From assembly GCA_964622325.1 (NCBI GenBank), contig CAZUOJ010000001.1, forward strand, positions 1-64,000: a stretch of DNA of 64,000 bases. The letters run 5' to 3'. The number at the start of each line of letters is the position of its first letter. Position 1 is the stretch's first letter. Of this stretch, positions 17,764 to 26,964 are shown piece after piece. Position numbers and translations under genes: made by a program. The stretch is from JAJFUB01 sp964622325. Its GTDB lineage: Bacteria > Armatimonadota > Zipacnadia > Zipacnadales > UBA11051. The notes below the pieces were generated by a model, which saw nothing but the letters and a program-made list of their open reading frames with translations, made no database searches and was not told where the DNA came from.

Positions 17764-18966
17764 ATGCGCTATACATTATTTTTCTTAGGGAGCTTTATTA
17801 TTATGAACATAATAGACGAAAACGCTTGGGCACAAACGCGCTGGACAATCGGAACGCCTATCGTCACATATTGGGCAGGGCCCGAAATGACAGAAGATGC
17901 GGCGCGCCAAATGGCTGAAGGGAATTTTAATCTTGTATGGTGCCGCGCGGAGCAATTGGACAATGCCTATAAATTTGGCCTGCGAGCGCTGCTTTATGAT
18001 AATCTCATTAGTCCTGAATCTCTAGATGTTCCAGAAAAGCGCAATCAATTAGAAGCATTAATCGCTCGTGTGAAAAGCCATCCGGCAATGTATGCATATT
18101 ATCTTAAAGATGAGCCCAACGCCGTCCAATTTCCTGCTTTAGGAAAGCTTGTGGCTTTTTTGCGTTCGCAAGATCCAGCGCATTTGGCGTATATCAATCT
18201 TTTTCCTACATACGCTACAAACGAACAATTAGGCAATAAAGGCGATGTTGTAACGGCTTATAAGGAACATCTCCAGCAATATCTTAATATTGTGAAGCCA
18301 GATTTAATTAGCTATGATCATTATCATTTTGGCGCCACAGGCGATGGGGACCAATATTTCCTCAATCTTGCGCTCATCCGAGAAGCCGCCCTTCAGGCGG
18401 GCTTGCCGTTTCTGAATATTGTGCAAGCCTGCTCCTGGACGCCTTCAATGCGCGTTCCCCACACAGCGGAAGTGCGCTGGCTTGTCAATACATCGCTGGC
18501 TTACGGCGCCCAAGGGATTTCCTATTTCGTGTATGTCCATCGCGGCTTTAAAGGGGCTTTAGCCACGCTTGATGGCCAGCCCACGCTCTTATATTATGGC
18601 TTGCGCCTCGTGAATCGGGATTTTGTCGCCTACGCGGAGCAATTACAAAGCCTAAAATCTATAGCTGTTTATCATGCTAATGTGAAGCCCTTGCCCTGGG
18701 GCGCTGTTGCATTTCCTGATGAAGCTCCTATATGCGCCGTTGAGTCAGTGCCGCTTTTATGGGGCTATTTTGGCTCTTTATCCTCTTTGCCGACACATTT
18801 TGTTATTGTTAATTTGGATTATCATAAGCCTGTATCCATTACAATTAAAAGCAAACAGCCTTTAGAAATTTTTCGGCCTGCGCAGAAAAGATGGCAGCCT
18901 TTTACGACGCCGAAGCTTCATTTAGAAGCTGGCGGCGCGCGTTTGCTTCGTCTTGCCTTGAAATAA
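17764..18966 (+). CDS. Secreted TIM-barrel glycoside hydrolase-like protein
   Basis: 400 residues with an N-terminal hydrophobic segment (YTLFFLGSFIIMNII). The body has barrel-like motifs: YYLKDEPN (DE near residue 118), ISYDHYHFG near 180 and TSLAYGAQGISYFVYV near 245. DEP at strand 4 and the aromatic D-H-Y motif resemble GH42/GH5-type or DUF4091-like proteins. A second glutamate to act as nucleophile could not be placed. AAGGAGG precedes ATG by 7 bp. It follows the URO-D-like gene by 15 bp and is probably co-transcribed with the GH4 operon. Function unknown beyond a likely glycan-related role. Confidence 0.65.
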   Translation: MRYTLFFLGSFIIMNIIDENAWAQTRWTIGTPIVTYWAGPEMTEDAARQMAEGNFNLVWCRAEQLDNAYKFGLRALLYDNLISPESLDVPEKRNQLEALIARVKSHPAMYAYYLKDEPNAVQFPALGKLVAFLRSQDPAHLAYINLFPTYATNEQLGNKGDVVTAYKEHLQQYLNIVKPDLISYDHYHFGATGDGDQYFLNLALIREAALQAGLPFLNIVQACSWTPSMRVPHTAEVRWLVNTSLAYGAQGISYFVYVHRGFKGALATLDGQPTLLYYGLRLVNRDFVAYAEQLQSLKSIAVYHANVKPLPWGAVAFPDEAPICAVESVPLLWGYFGSLSSLPTHFVIVNLDYHKPVSITIKSKQPLEIFRPAQKRWQPFTTPKLHLEAGGARLLRLALK

Positions 18967-18992
18967 AAAGCCAAAAAAGGAGAAAAAGCTAT

Positions 18993-20033
18993 ATGGCCAA
19001 ACGCTCTTTGTTGTTTAGCCCGATGCATTATATCCATGAGCTTTACAGGCAAAATCAGCCTGCTCTGGCCTTTCAGGCGCGCACAATAGAAGAATGGCAG
19101 AAATGGCGCCGAAAGCTGAAGGCAAAAGTGGCGGAGCTTTTGGGCGGGCTGAATGATCCCAGATGCGCATTACAGCCCCAAATTATTGAGCGTGTGGCCT
19201 GTCCAGGATACATCCGCGAGAAAATTCTATATTATTCCCGGCCAGAGATGCTTGTGCCTGCGTATCTGCTTATTCCCGAGGATATCGATGCGCCTCGTCC
19301 GGCCGTTGTGGCTTGCTCAGGGCATGGACATGGCAAAAATGATCTTGTCGGGCTGGACGCACAAGGGCAGCCGCGGCAGGGGCCCAGCTATCAAAACGAT
19401 TTTGCTATACAGCTCGTGAAGCGGGGCTTCGTTGTGATTGCGCCCGAACATTTAGGCTTTGGAGAAAGGCGCGATCCCTGGGATATTGAAAAGGGCGCTG
19501 GCTCTTCTTGTCAGCAACATTCTATGGCGGCCCTGTTATTTGGACGCACAAATAGCGGCCTGCGTGTTTATGACATTATGCGGGCCATAGATTATCTGCA
19601 AACACGTCCAGAAGTGGAGCCGCAACGCATCGGATGTGTGGGAATTTCTGGCGGGGGGCTTGTGACATTGTTTACGACAGCGATGGATGAACGCATTCAG
19701 GCCTGTCTTGTGAGCGGCTATTTTAATCTGTTCCGTGATAGCATTATCCCCATAAGTCACTGTGTGGACAATTATATTCCTGGCTTGCTACGTTATGCCG
19801 AAATGTGTGATGTCGCGGCCCTGATTGCGCCCCGGGCGTTCTTTGCCGAAAGCGGCACGCAGGATCCTATTTTTCCTGTAAAGGCCACACGGGAAGCCTT
19901 CGCACGTCTAAGGAGCGTTTATGAGCTGCTAAAAGTTCCTGAAAAATGCGGCTTGCATATTTTTCAAGGAGGGCATGAATTCAATGGACGCAAAGGCATT
20001 CCCTTTTTAGAACATTGGCTGACAGCCTCCTGA
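18993..20033 (+). CDS. Alpha/beta hydrolase, acetyl-xylan-esterase/dienelactone-hydrolase type
   Basis: 346 residues. A putative catalytic triad is visible: Ser219 in GISGGG, Asp291 in GTQDP and His328 in GGHEF. SGHGHGKN near residue 115 probably forms the oxyanion hole. The fold and the sizeable N-terminal helix match esterases of the Abhydrolase_7/AXE1-like group, which remove acetyl or other acyl groups from sugars. No signal peptide is apparent, so a cytoplasmic location is likely. ATG 18993 is preferred over a longer frame starting at 18891, which would overlap the previous gene, and AAAAGGAG precedes it. Fourth gene of the GH4 operon. Confidence 0.8.
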   Translation: MAKRSLLFSPMHYIHELYRQNQPALAFQARTIEEWQKWRRKLKAKVAELLGGLNDPRCALQPQIIERVACPGYIREKILYYSRPEMLVPAYLLIPEDIDAPRPAVVACSGHGHGKNDLVGLDAQGQPRQGPSYQNDFAIQLVKRGFVVIAPEHLGFGERRDPWDIEKGAGSSCQQHSMAALLFGRTNSGLRVYDIMRAIDYLQTRPEVEPQRIGCVGISGGGLVTLFTTAMDERIQACLVSGYFNLFRDSIIPISHCVDNYIPGLLRYAEMCDVAALIAPRAFFAESGTQDPIFPVKATREAFARLRSVYELLKVPEKCGLHIFQGGHEFNGRKGIPFLEHWLTAS

Positions 20034-20069
20034 TCGGAGCTTGGCGAAAGGAAAGAGAGAAGGAAAAGC

Positions 20070-20843
20070 ATGCCTATTTTGCCTCGCGCCAATTCAGTCC
20101 TCTTAGGAATTTTATTGTGTTGCTGGCTGGGGCTCATTGTGGGGGGCGCTCTGACACAGGAAAGCCCAATATCACAATCACAAAAAATTCCGCTCCTACA
20201 CAAAATCATTTGCACATTCTTGCTTTTTCTTTGTGCGCTTACAATCGCAACAGGCATAATTCGCGCTTTGCGCCCTTATGCTCGCTTGCTTATGTGCGGA
20301 ATGTTTTGGGGCTTTTTAGGAGATCTTGTAATGGGCAAAATTGTAGGCGTGCCAGGATTTGATCATCTCATTTTGGGGATGCTCGTTTTTGGAGCCTGTC
20401 ATGTATGTTATATCGTCGCCTTTCGGCGTTTAGCCATTATTCTAAACGCTGTCCGTACGAAGGCTTGGCGAAGCAGCCTTGTCTTAATGCTCTGTCTTGG
20501 CGTGGCTGATTGGATTTTCTTTGTGCAAACGCCCCTCGCCGATCCTGGGCGCAATTGGGCCGCTTTGGGCTATGCTTTAATGATATGGGGAATGGCGGGA
20601 TGTGCTTTGGCTGTAACATGGCAAAAGCCACATTTTGTCTTGGCTTTTGTGGGCGCTATGCTGCTGATTGTTTCGGATACGCTTTTAGCCGCTTATGTGT
20701 TTCGCGATATCTCCTTTCGCTATATCGACGATGTTATCTGGCTGATCTTTAATGTGGGGCAGGCGCTTATAGTTTTTTCGCCCCTTTATGGAGGCTATAG
20801 GCTAATGGCCGCAATCTTCCCCGAAGAGGTGGCCGAGAAATAG
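20070..20843 (+). CDS. YhhN/TMEM86-family membrane protein
   Basis: 257 residues and about eight hydrophobic segments. The sequence FLGDLVM within GMFWGFLGDLVMGK, and the following H-Y pair in GACHVCYIVAF, match the YhhN family, whose vertebrate members are lysoplasmalogenases. A bacterial role is not certain. Last gene of the GH4 operon (36 bp after the esterase). ATG follows GGAAAG. Confidence 0.7.
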   Translation: MPILPRANSVLLGILLCCWLGLIVGGALTQESPISQSQKIPLLHKIICTFLLFLCALTIATGIIRALRPYARLLMCGMFWGFLGDLVMGKIVGVPGFDHLILGMLVFGACHVCYIVAFRRLAIILNAVRTKAWRSSLVLMLCLGVADWIFFVQTPLADPGRNWAALGYALMIWGMAGCALAVTWQKPHFVLAFVGAMLLIVSDTLLAAYVFRDISFRYIDDVIWLIFNVGQALIVFSPLYGGYRLMAAIFPEEVAEK

Positions 20844-20850
20844 GGGAGAA

Positions 20851-20930
20851 GGGAGCAAGCCGATTGGCTGGCGTGTCTGAAGATATTAATCATAAGCCAA
20901 GATGAATTTTCGCTTGCTCCCGCTTTATTT
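20851..20930. terminator. Bidirectional terminator between converging genes
   Basis: GGGAGCAAGC (20851-20860) is the exact complement of GCTTGCTCCC (20912-20921). The 51-nt loop is long, but a T-rich tract follows on the plus side. It separates the YhhN gene from ychF. Confidence 0.55.
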
Positions 20931-20967
20931 TCGCCAAAGGCGACAATGAAATCGAGCAGATATTCTT

Positions 20968-22020
20968 TCAGCGGCTAAAACGAATTTCTAACACATCCCC
21001 TTCTTGAACAACATAATCTCTCCCCTCTAAACGCACAAGGCCATGCTTGCGACATTCCGCCAGAGAGCCAAAGCGATCTAAATCGGAAAAAGCTACGACT
21101 TCCGCGCGGATAAAGCCCTTCTCCATATCCGTATGAATTTTCCCGGCAGCCTGGGAGGCCGTAGCGCCCCGCCGAATGGGCCAAGCATGCGCTTCTTTAG
21201 CGTTTGCCGTAAGAAATGTCACAAGATCTAGCAAATCATATGCGGCCTGAATGAAGCGTTCCCGCGCTGAAGATGTCAAGCCATAATCTTGTAAAAATTC
21301 GGCCTGTTCTTCTGGCAGAAGCTGGGCGATTTCCTTTTCCAATTGCGCACAAAAAAGCAAATAGGGCAAGCCGAGCTGTGTGGCATATGCCAGCGCTGTT
21401 TCTGCTTTTTTCCCTTCCAAATCGTCGTCGGCGACATTACATGCTACAAGCAAGGGCAAAGCGCTTACAAGCGTTAATCCAGATAGCCAGCGGCGCTGTT
21501 CCTCTGTAATTCCTAGTTGGCTAATTGGCTTGCCGGCACTGAGCTGCTGTTGCAAATCTTCCAGAAGATGAATTTCTAGGATATTTCGATCCTTCTTCGC
21601 GCCGCTGTGAATGCGCTCCAAACGCCGTTGCACAATGCCTAAATCTGCCAGTGTGAGTGCGAGCAACACTGTTTCCAGATCGCTGCGCGGATTTAAAGGC
21701 TTGCCTTGATAATCCAAATCGCCAAAACATTGCAGCACAATTACAAATGCCTCGCATTCCTGCGCCAAGCGTGCCAGATGTTTCTCTACATCTGCTCCGC
21801 TGCCACTGCACGGAATGGGATCTGTATCCACAAGGGCGATTTCAGCATAAACGATATTAGCGGAATGATAAATTTCCGCTAAACGCGCTAGACGGGCGTC
21901 CGGCACGGGCACAACGCCAATTCGTTCGCCCGCTCCGGAAGGCTGAGGCGGCAGGCCTGTCAAGGCGGCAAAACAAGAGCTCTTGCCGCTGCGGGGCAAA
22001 CCTATTAAGCCAATTTTCAT
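20968..22020 (-). CDS. ychF: YchF/Obg-like GTPase/ATPase
   Basis: 350 residues. The C-terminal TGS-like domain is clear: TANAKEAHAWPIRRGATASQ, then GRDYVVQEGDVLEIRF. The N-terminal P-loop reads GLPRSGKSS rather than the usual GLPNVGKST, and switch regions are weak, so the nucleotide preference is uncertain. YchF proteins bind the ribosome and are linked to stress. Its place after prfA, prmC and the sua5 gene is consistent with a translation role. It follows the sua5 stop by 5 bp on the minus strand, so it is last in that operon. Confidence 0.85.
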   Translation of the reverse strand: MKIGLIGLPRSGKSSCFAALTGLPPQPSGAGERIGVVPVPDARLARLAEIYHSANIVYAEIALVDTDPIPCSGSGADVEKHLARLAQECEAFVIVLQCFGDLDYQGKPLNPRSDLETVLLALTLADLGIVQRRLERIHSGAKKDRNILEIHLLEDLQQQLSAGKPISQLGITEEQRRWLSGLTLVSALPLLVACNVADDDLEGKKAETALAYATQLGLPYLLFCAQLEKEIAQLLPEEQAEFLQDYGLTSSARERFIQAAYDLLDLVTFLTANAKEAHAWPIRRGATASQAAGKIHTDMEKGFIRAEVVAFSDLDRFGSLAECRKHGLVRLEGRDYVVQEGDVLEIRFSR

Positions 22021-22025
22021 TGCTG

Positions 22026-22700
22026 TCAGCCCCTTTCAAATGTGCCTTCGCCTTCCTCAACATTCCATATATGAAAAATTGCCTCTTCACTAATAGGCCC
22101 CTTGCGAAGGATTTGGGGCGGATCTTTTGTGATATCCACAACTGTGGAAGGCTGGCCGCCAGGACACAGGCCGCCATCGACAATTAAAGCCACGGCCTCT
22201 TTTAATTCTGCAGGCAAATCCTCCACATCACGAGCAGGAGGCTCATCGGAAATGTTAGCGCTCGTCGTGGCGACAGGGAAGCAGCACGTGGCCAAAATAC
22301 GCCGCGTTAACGGCAAATCGGGGACACGAACGCCTACAGAGTTTTGTCCCCCTGTGACAATATCGGGAATTGTGGCCGCTTTTTGTACAACAATTGTCAA
22401 GGGGCCAGGCCAAAGAGCTTGCGCCATGCGGCGGGCCTTGGGGGGCAATTGCATTGTCACCGACAAGGCTTCTAATGCTTGAATATTGGCCACGAGAATA
22501 GGCAGCGCCTTTTCTTGGGGACGCCTTTTAGCCGCAAACAGCTTTCGCACAGCTTCTTCGTCATCAGCCCGACAGGCCAGGCCATAAACTGTATCTGTCG
22601 GAAATATCAAAAGATGGCCAGCGGCCAAAACTTGTGCCGCCCGGACGACAACAGCCGGATCTGGATTTTGGGGCTCACTTTTTATAATTTCAGCGGACAT
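22026..22700 (-). CDS. tsaC: L-threonylcarbamoyladenylate synthase (Sua5/YrdC/TsaC family)
   Basis: 224 residues from ATG 22700. It makes threonylcarbamoyl-AMP from threonine, bicarbonate and ATP, the first step of tRNA t6A37 modification. Seen: FPTDTVYGLAC with the KRRPQEKALPI helix, GVRVPDL, and TTSANISDEPP. There is no long C-terminal Sua5 domain, so it is the short YrdC/TsaC form. An ATG two codons upstream (22706) is in frame and equally possible. It overlaps the prmC stop by about 10 bp, so translation is probably coupled. Confidence 0.9.
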   Translation of the reverse strand: MSAEIIKSEPQNPDPAVVVRAAQVLAAGHLLIFPTDTVYGLACRADDEEAVRKLFAAKRRPQEKALPILVANIQALEALSVTMQLPPKARRMAQALWPGPLTIVVQKAATIPDIVTGGQNSVGVRVPDLPLTRRILATCCFPVATTSANISDEPPARDVEDLPAELKEAVALIVDGGLCPGGQPSTVVDITKDPPQILRKGPISEEAIFHIWNVEEGEGTFERG

Positions 22701-23553
22701 AAACAATCACATAACGCTCTATTCCCGCCAAATCAGGCAGAATTTCCACATCTCCCATCCCACAGGCCAAAGCAGCCACATCGCGGCCTTGATTATAGCC
22801 CACTTCAAAAGCCATGAAACGCAAATGAACACATTCCTGCGCCTGCGCAATGATTTGGCGATATGCTTCCAGGCCATCTTCCGCAGGAGAAACAAGCGCA
22901 ATACGCGGCTCGGCATGCACTTCCGGCTCTAAATGCGGCCATTCTGCAGGACGCACATAGGGGGGATTAGAAACAATAGCGTAAATTTGTTCCAAAAGCT
23001 GCGCTTCCCGCAAAGGAGTCAAATAGCTGCCCTGCAAAAACTCTACGCGCTCTTGCAGGCCCAAACATTGGGCGTTTTCCTGGGCTAATTGGAGCGCTTC
23101 TGGCGAAATATCTGTCATCATTATTTTTGTGTCAGGGAGCTGCGAGGCCAGCGCCAGCCCGATAGCTCCGCTGCCGCAGCCCACATCCACGACATACATA
23201 TTTGGCGGCGCTGGATGTTTCTCCAGCCTCTTCAACACAGCCTCTACAAGCAGCTCTGTTTCAGGCCGCGGAATCATCGCGCGCGCGTCAATGCGTAAAG
23301 AAATGCCATAAAAATCAATTGTACGCGTGAGGTAGGGCAAAGGCAGGCGACACGCGCGGAGGCTCAACAGATGATAATAAATAATTTCAGCAGAGTCTTC
23401 AATGGGCTGGGCCAACTGTAAGAAAATATCAAGGGGACGAATATCCAGGACATGTGCTAGTAGCGCGCGCGCCTCATATTCTGCTTCGGATATGCCTGCC
23501 ATTTTTAAGCACGCCGCGCCCTCTTTATAAAGAGCGCTGAGCGTTTTTGTCAT
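22690..23553 (-). CDS. prmC: Peptide chain release factor N5-glutamine methyltransferase
   Basis: 287 residues. PrmC uses SAM to methylate the GGQ glutamine of release factors. The SAM site is VDVGCGSGAIGLAL near residue 120, and the catalytic glutamine-binding motif is SNPPYV near 190. The N-terminal helical domain has ARALLAHVL. The gene overlaps prfA by 4 bp (ATGA at 23550-23553), a classic coupled pair with its substrate. Confidence 0.95.
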   Translation of the reverse strand: MTKTLSALYKEGAACLKMAGISEAEYEARALLAHVLDIRPLDIFLQLAQPIEDSAEIIYYHLLSLRACRLPLPYLTRTIDFYGISLRIDARAMIPRPETELLVEAVLKRLEKHPAPPNMYVVDVGCGSGAIGLALASQLPDTKIMMTDISPEALQLAQENAQCLGLQERVEFLQGSYLTPLREAQLLEQIYAIVSNPPYVRPAEWPHLEPEVHAEPRIALVSPAEDGLEAYRQIIAQAQECVHLRFMAFEVGYNQGRDVAALACGMGDVEILPDLAGIERYVIVYVR

Positions 23554-24632
23554 AGCGTTTGTCCCAGCTCCTGAAGCTTTCGTTGCCGCTCATGCTCGGC
23601 CAAAGCCTCGATGAGCTCGTCAATTTCCCCCGCCAGCAAAGCGGGCAAATTATGCAATGTGAGATTGATGCGATGATCTGTGAGGCGATCCTGAGGAAAA
23701 TTATATGTTCGTATTTTTTCGCTGCGATCGCCGCTTTTGACTTGTTCCTTCCGGGCCTTCGCTAATTCCTCCGCTTGCTCCCGCATTTTCAAATCATAAA
23801 GACGCGCTCGTAAAAGCCGTAATGCCCGCTCCCGATTTTGTATCTGGGAACGCTGATCAGAACAGGCTACAGAAATCCCCGTAGGCTTATGCGTTACACG
23901 CACAGCCGTTTCGTTTTTTTGCATATGCTGGCCGCCCGGCCCGCCCGCGCGAAAACTCTCAAATTCCAGATCCGCCGGATCCAGCTCAATATCCACTTCT
24001 TCCACTTCCGGCAATACGGCAACAGTCGCCGCAGATGTATGTATGCGCCCCTGAGATTCTGTAACAGGAACGCGTTGCACACGATGAACGCCGCTTTCGT
24101 GACGCAAAACGCCATATGCCCCCCGGCCCCTAATTTCCACAATAACTTCCTTATAGCCGCCTAAATCGTCCAATGTGGCGTCCACAATCTCTGTTTCCCA
24201 GCCCCGGCGCTCCGCAAACTTTAAATACATATTGAGCAAATCCGCCGCAAAAAGAGCTGCCTCTTCGCCGCCTGTGCCGGCGCGGATTTCTAACACAGCA
24301 TTTTTCTCATCCAGCGGATCCTTGGGCAACAACATCTGGAGCAGCTCTTGCTCCAGATGGGCTTTTTTCTGGGCCGCCTCATCCCTCGCCGCTTCCAGAA
24401 AAGCCCGCATCTCTGGATCATCTGTTTCTTGTAATAGATCTTCCGCTTCCGTCCAATCTTCCTGAGCGCGCCTATATTCCTGATACGTCTCCACAAGAGG
24501 CAAAAGCTCAGCATGTCGGATTGTCAGCTCGCGGAAGCGTTGCGGATCGCGAAGCACATCTGGCTGACTGAGCTGCTCTTCTATTTCCTGCAATTCTTGC
24601 GAAAATTTGGCAATTGTTGCAGCTAAATCCAT
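23550..24632 (-). CDS. prfA: Peptide chain release factor 1
   Basis: 360 residues. It recognises UAA/UAG and releases the peptide. GGPGGQHMQKNETAV contains the catalytic GGQ motif. RVPVTESQGRIHTS carries the stop-codon-recognising PVT, the RF1-type P-x-T signature (RF2 would have SPF). Length is normal. Downstream neighbours are prmC, sua5 and ychF, and upstream is DUF1385 after an AT-rich 57-bp gap. Confidence 0.97.
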   Translation of the reverse strand: MDLAATIAKFSQELQEIEEQLSQPDVLRDPQRFRELTIRHAELLPLVETYQEYRRAQEDWTEAEDLLQETDDPEMRAFLEAARDEAAQKKAHLEQELLQMLLPKDPLDEKNAVLEIRAGTGGEEAALFAADLLNMYLKFAERRGWETEIVDATLDDLGGYKEVIVEIRGRGAYGVLRHESGVHRVQRVPVTESQGRIHTSAATVAVLPEVEEVDIELDPADLEFESFRAGGPGGQHMQKNETAVRVTHKPTGISVACSDQRSQIQNRERALRLLRARLYDLKMREQAEELAKARKEQVKSGDRSEKIRTYNFPQDRLTDHRINLTLHNLPALLAGEIDELIEALAEHERQRKLQELGQTL

Positions 24633-24689
24633 TTCTGTTTGTCAAAAAATTTTTTATTATTAATTTTTTTGAGATTTGAGCTGGACAGT

Positions 24690-25745
24690 CTAAAGTTCCG
24701 AAGCCATATTAGCATTTGCATTTGTTTCTGAAGAAAGCACGGAATCTGTTGCTATCTGGAGCTTTCCGTCTATTGTAGCGGGCACAGGCGGCGGAAAATC
24801 TTTGGGCAAGGATATGTCAGGCGCCACTGTTGTTAAGGCATAAATGGCAATTTTAATTTGTTCTTCTGTAGGCTTGCGAGTTGTAAGACGCTGCAATAAC
24901 AATCCCGGCTGCGCCAGCAATCGCGCCAATAGCGAATTACGATGTCTCCCCCCATAGCGAATGATTTCATATGAAATGGCCGCTACAAAAGGAATCATGA
25001 AAAGCCGCAACAGAAAAAGCTGCCACATCTGTGGCGGATAAGGCAAGATAGAGCCTAACAAAATCTTCACAACAATAAACACAAGCAAAAAAGCTGTGCC
25101 GCAGCGGGGATGGAGCGGACTGTATTGCATACAGCGCTCCGGCACGATTGGCGCGCCGTCTTCAAGGCAATTGATAACAGAATGCTCCGCCCCATGATAT
25201 TGAAAGATCCGCCGAATGTCTGGCAAAACAGAAATAGCCGCAATGTAGCCAATTATGATAGCCAGACGAATAATGCCTTCTACAAAATTTTTTATTAAAT
25301 CATCGGGACTATGTAAGAGACTCTTTACAAGGCCAGCAGGAAGCAAGATAAATAGGCCAATTCCGATTGCCAGCGAAGGAATAAAAGCAGCCCAGGCGGC
25401 CCAAGAAGAAGATTGCTTGCGCAATTTCTTGTTTGGCTTGCCTTGCGCTGGCTCTGAAGCGGAATTTGTCGACTGAGATGCCGCTAATTGTTCCTCGACA
25501 AGCACATTAAATGAAAAAATAAGCGATTGAATTCCCAAAAGCAATGTATCCACAAGGGCCACAACGCCGCGAATAAATGGCCAGCGCGCCCAGCGATAGC
25601 GCTGGCTGATATTCCGGATCGGCTGAGAAATAACGGCCACAGTTCCATCTTGCCGACGGACAGCAGCGCCCCAGGCGTTTTGGCCGCGCATCATCACGCC
25701 TTCCATAATGGCTTGTCCGCCATAAAAATGCCTGTCTTCAGCCAT
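24690..25745 (-). CDS. DUF1385 membrane protein (YqhQ-like)
   Basis: 351 residues. The conserved N-terminus FYGGQAIMEGVMMRG and the middle YHGAEHSVINCLE, then HPRCGTAFLLVFI, match DUF1385, a multi-pass membrane family often found next to rpmE and prfA. Function unknown. The HGAEH and HPRCG motifs might bind metal (inference). The last 70 residues are low complexity. Hydrophobic stretches number about four. Confidence 0.85.
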   Translation of the reverse strand: MAEDRHFYGGQAIMEGVMMRGQNAWGAAVRRQDGTVAVISQPIRNISQRYRWARWPFIRGVVALVDTLLLGIQSLIFSFNVLVEEQLAASQSTNSASEPAQGKPNKKLRKQSSSWAAWAAFIPSLAIGIGLFILLPAGLVKSLLHSPDDLIKNFVEGIIRLAIIIGYIAAISVLPDIRRIFQYHGAEHSVINCLEDGAPIVPERCMQYSPLHPRCGTAFLLVFIVVKILLGSILPYPPQMWQLFLLRLFMIPFVAAISYEIIRYGGRHRNSLLARLLAQPGLLLQRLTTRKPTEEQIKIAIYALTTVAPDISLPKDFPPPVPATIDGKLQIATDSVLSSETNANANMASEL

Positions 25746-25789
25746 ATTATTTTAATATCATCTGATTTATTCTTAAGCGGCGCATAATA

Positions 25790-25814
25790 GCCCAGGCCTT
25801 GGGCAGGCCTGGGC
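25790..25814 (-). terminator. Rho-independent hairpin after rpmE
   Basis: GCCCAGGCCT and AGGCCTGGGC form a perfect 10-bp stem with a TGGGC loop. On the minus strand it lies just after the rpmE stop and before DUF1385. No long T-run follows (TATTATG), so termination may be partial. Confidence 0.55.
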
Positions 25815-25840
25815 CTTATGCTGACACAAAAATTTTTTTG

Positions 25841-26059
25841 CTATTTGAGCTGATAACGATCTTGTAGCTTGTAGCGTTTAATAAAACGCTCCACGCGCCC
25901 TTCTGTGTCCACGATTTTTTGCGTGCCTGTGAAGAAGGGATGACATTTGTTGCATATTTCCACACGAATTTCTGGCTTAACAGATCGTGTGATGAATGTC
26001 TCGCCGCAAGCGCATGTCACGCGGCATTCTTGATAATTCGGATGAATGCCCTTTTTCAT
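25841..26059 (-). CDS. rpmE: Ribosomal protein L31 (zinc form)
   Basis: 72 residues starting MKKGIHPNYQE. The zinc-binding cysteines are present as CAC near residue 16 and CNKC near 37, so this is the C+ form, which binds zinc. The C-terminal extension (VERFIKRYKLQDRYQLK) is slightly basic. It precedes the DUF1385-prfA-prmC cluster. The minus-strand ribosome binding site is AGAGAAGAGGA. Confidence 0.96.
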   Translation of the reverse strand: MKKGIHPNYQECRVTCACGETFITRSVKPEIRVEICNKCHPFFTGTQKIVDTEGRVERFIKRYKLQDRYQLK

Positions 26060-26224
26060 AATCCTCTTCTCTCCATATCTTGCTGAGCTAAAAATAGCTT
26101 CTTTTTTGGAGATTTAATTATATCATTTATTGCTTATGCGTGCAATGTCTCCCGCCGGATGTGCCTGAATAGCATTTTGTAAGGCTTTTGGGGCTTTGTG
26201 TTCAAAAGGCAGCAATAGCATGCC

Positions 26225-26818
26225 TCAATCCCAATGGGCGATAAATGCCCAGGGCACGCCTCGCTTTGTTCCAGGCCCGCTATAGCATCCTCCCACACAA
26301 TGCGGCTTCCACACATCAAAATGAGCGTTTTCTCCATAACGCCGAGAGCTTCTGTCTACACGCACGAGCCCGCCCCGATCTGTGACTTTAAGCAATCCGT
26401 CAGTGGACAGCCATATTAAAGAGTGCATAGGGATGTTCCGAGAGGCTGCACAAACGCCTTGCCGCACGCGGCTGCCATCCGCACAGCGCATTCCGGAACA
26501 TGAAGGACAATATGTTGTACGGCGCGCTCGCCCCTGAGCCACAATGTTTTTCGCCAAGACAATTTGATAGGCGACAAATTTCCATTGCGGCATGTCTGGC
26601 CATTCACGCAACACGACAGCACGATAAGCCTGACGCTGAAGCGGATCCGCAGGCAGATTAGCCATGTCTTCTCGGCCTGACACATAATTTTGTGAGGCGG
26701 CAGGAATAGCGCTGTCCTGTCCCCTAAAAAAAGCCGTGTCTGTGTTTTTTTCTAGAGGCGGCGCCCCGTGTTCCCCCATCCATCCCAATAATAATGTAAA
26801 TAGCAAAATGAATTTCAT
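26225..26818 (-). CDS. Secreted 3D-domain (RlpA/MltA-like) protein
   Basis: 197 residues with an N-terminal signal peptide (KFILLFTLLLGWMG). The C-terminal half has CAASRNIPMHSLIWLSTDGL, then VTDRGGLVRVD and AHFDVW. This is the pattern of the 3D (Asp-Asp-Asp) double-psi beta-barrel found in cell-wall lytic proteins. Aspartates occur at STDG, VTDRGG and HFDVW, consistent with an active barrel. Cys pairs CPSCSGMRC suggest a disulfide or metal site. It ends KRGVPWAFIAHWD and has no wall-binding repeat. Cell-wall remodelling is likely but not shown. Confidence 0.65.
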   Translation of the reverse strand: MKFILLFTLLLGWMGEHGAPPLEKNTDTAFFRGQDSAIPAASQNYVSGREDMANLPADPLQRQAYRAVVLREWPDMPQWKFVAYQIVLAKNIVAQGRARRTTYCPSCSGMRCADGSRVRQGVCAASRNIPMHSLIWLSTDGLLKVTDRGGLVRVDRSSRRYGENAHFDVWKPHCVGGCYSGPGTKRGVPWAFIAHWD

Positions 26819-26913
26819 CTTTGTATTCTATTTCTTTTGTGTGTTCTAGCCGTTGCTTCAAAAAGCAGCGTTTTTCCATAAGATGTGCTCATTTTAGAGA
26901 GCTAAAAATAGAT

Positions 26914-26939
26914 GGGCCGCCCTAACAAAAGGGCGGCCC
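26914..26939 (-). terminator. Terminator after the adaptor/peptidase fusion gene
   Basis: GGGCCGCCC (26914-26922) and GGGCGGCCC (26931-26939) form a 9-bp GC-rich stem. A T-rich stretch follows on the minus strand. A third copy of the GGGCGGCCC half occurs at 26951-26959 near the gene end. Confidence 0.75.
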
Positions 26940-26964
26940 CTAAAAATTAAGGGCGGCCCACGCC

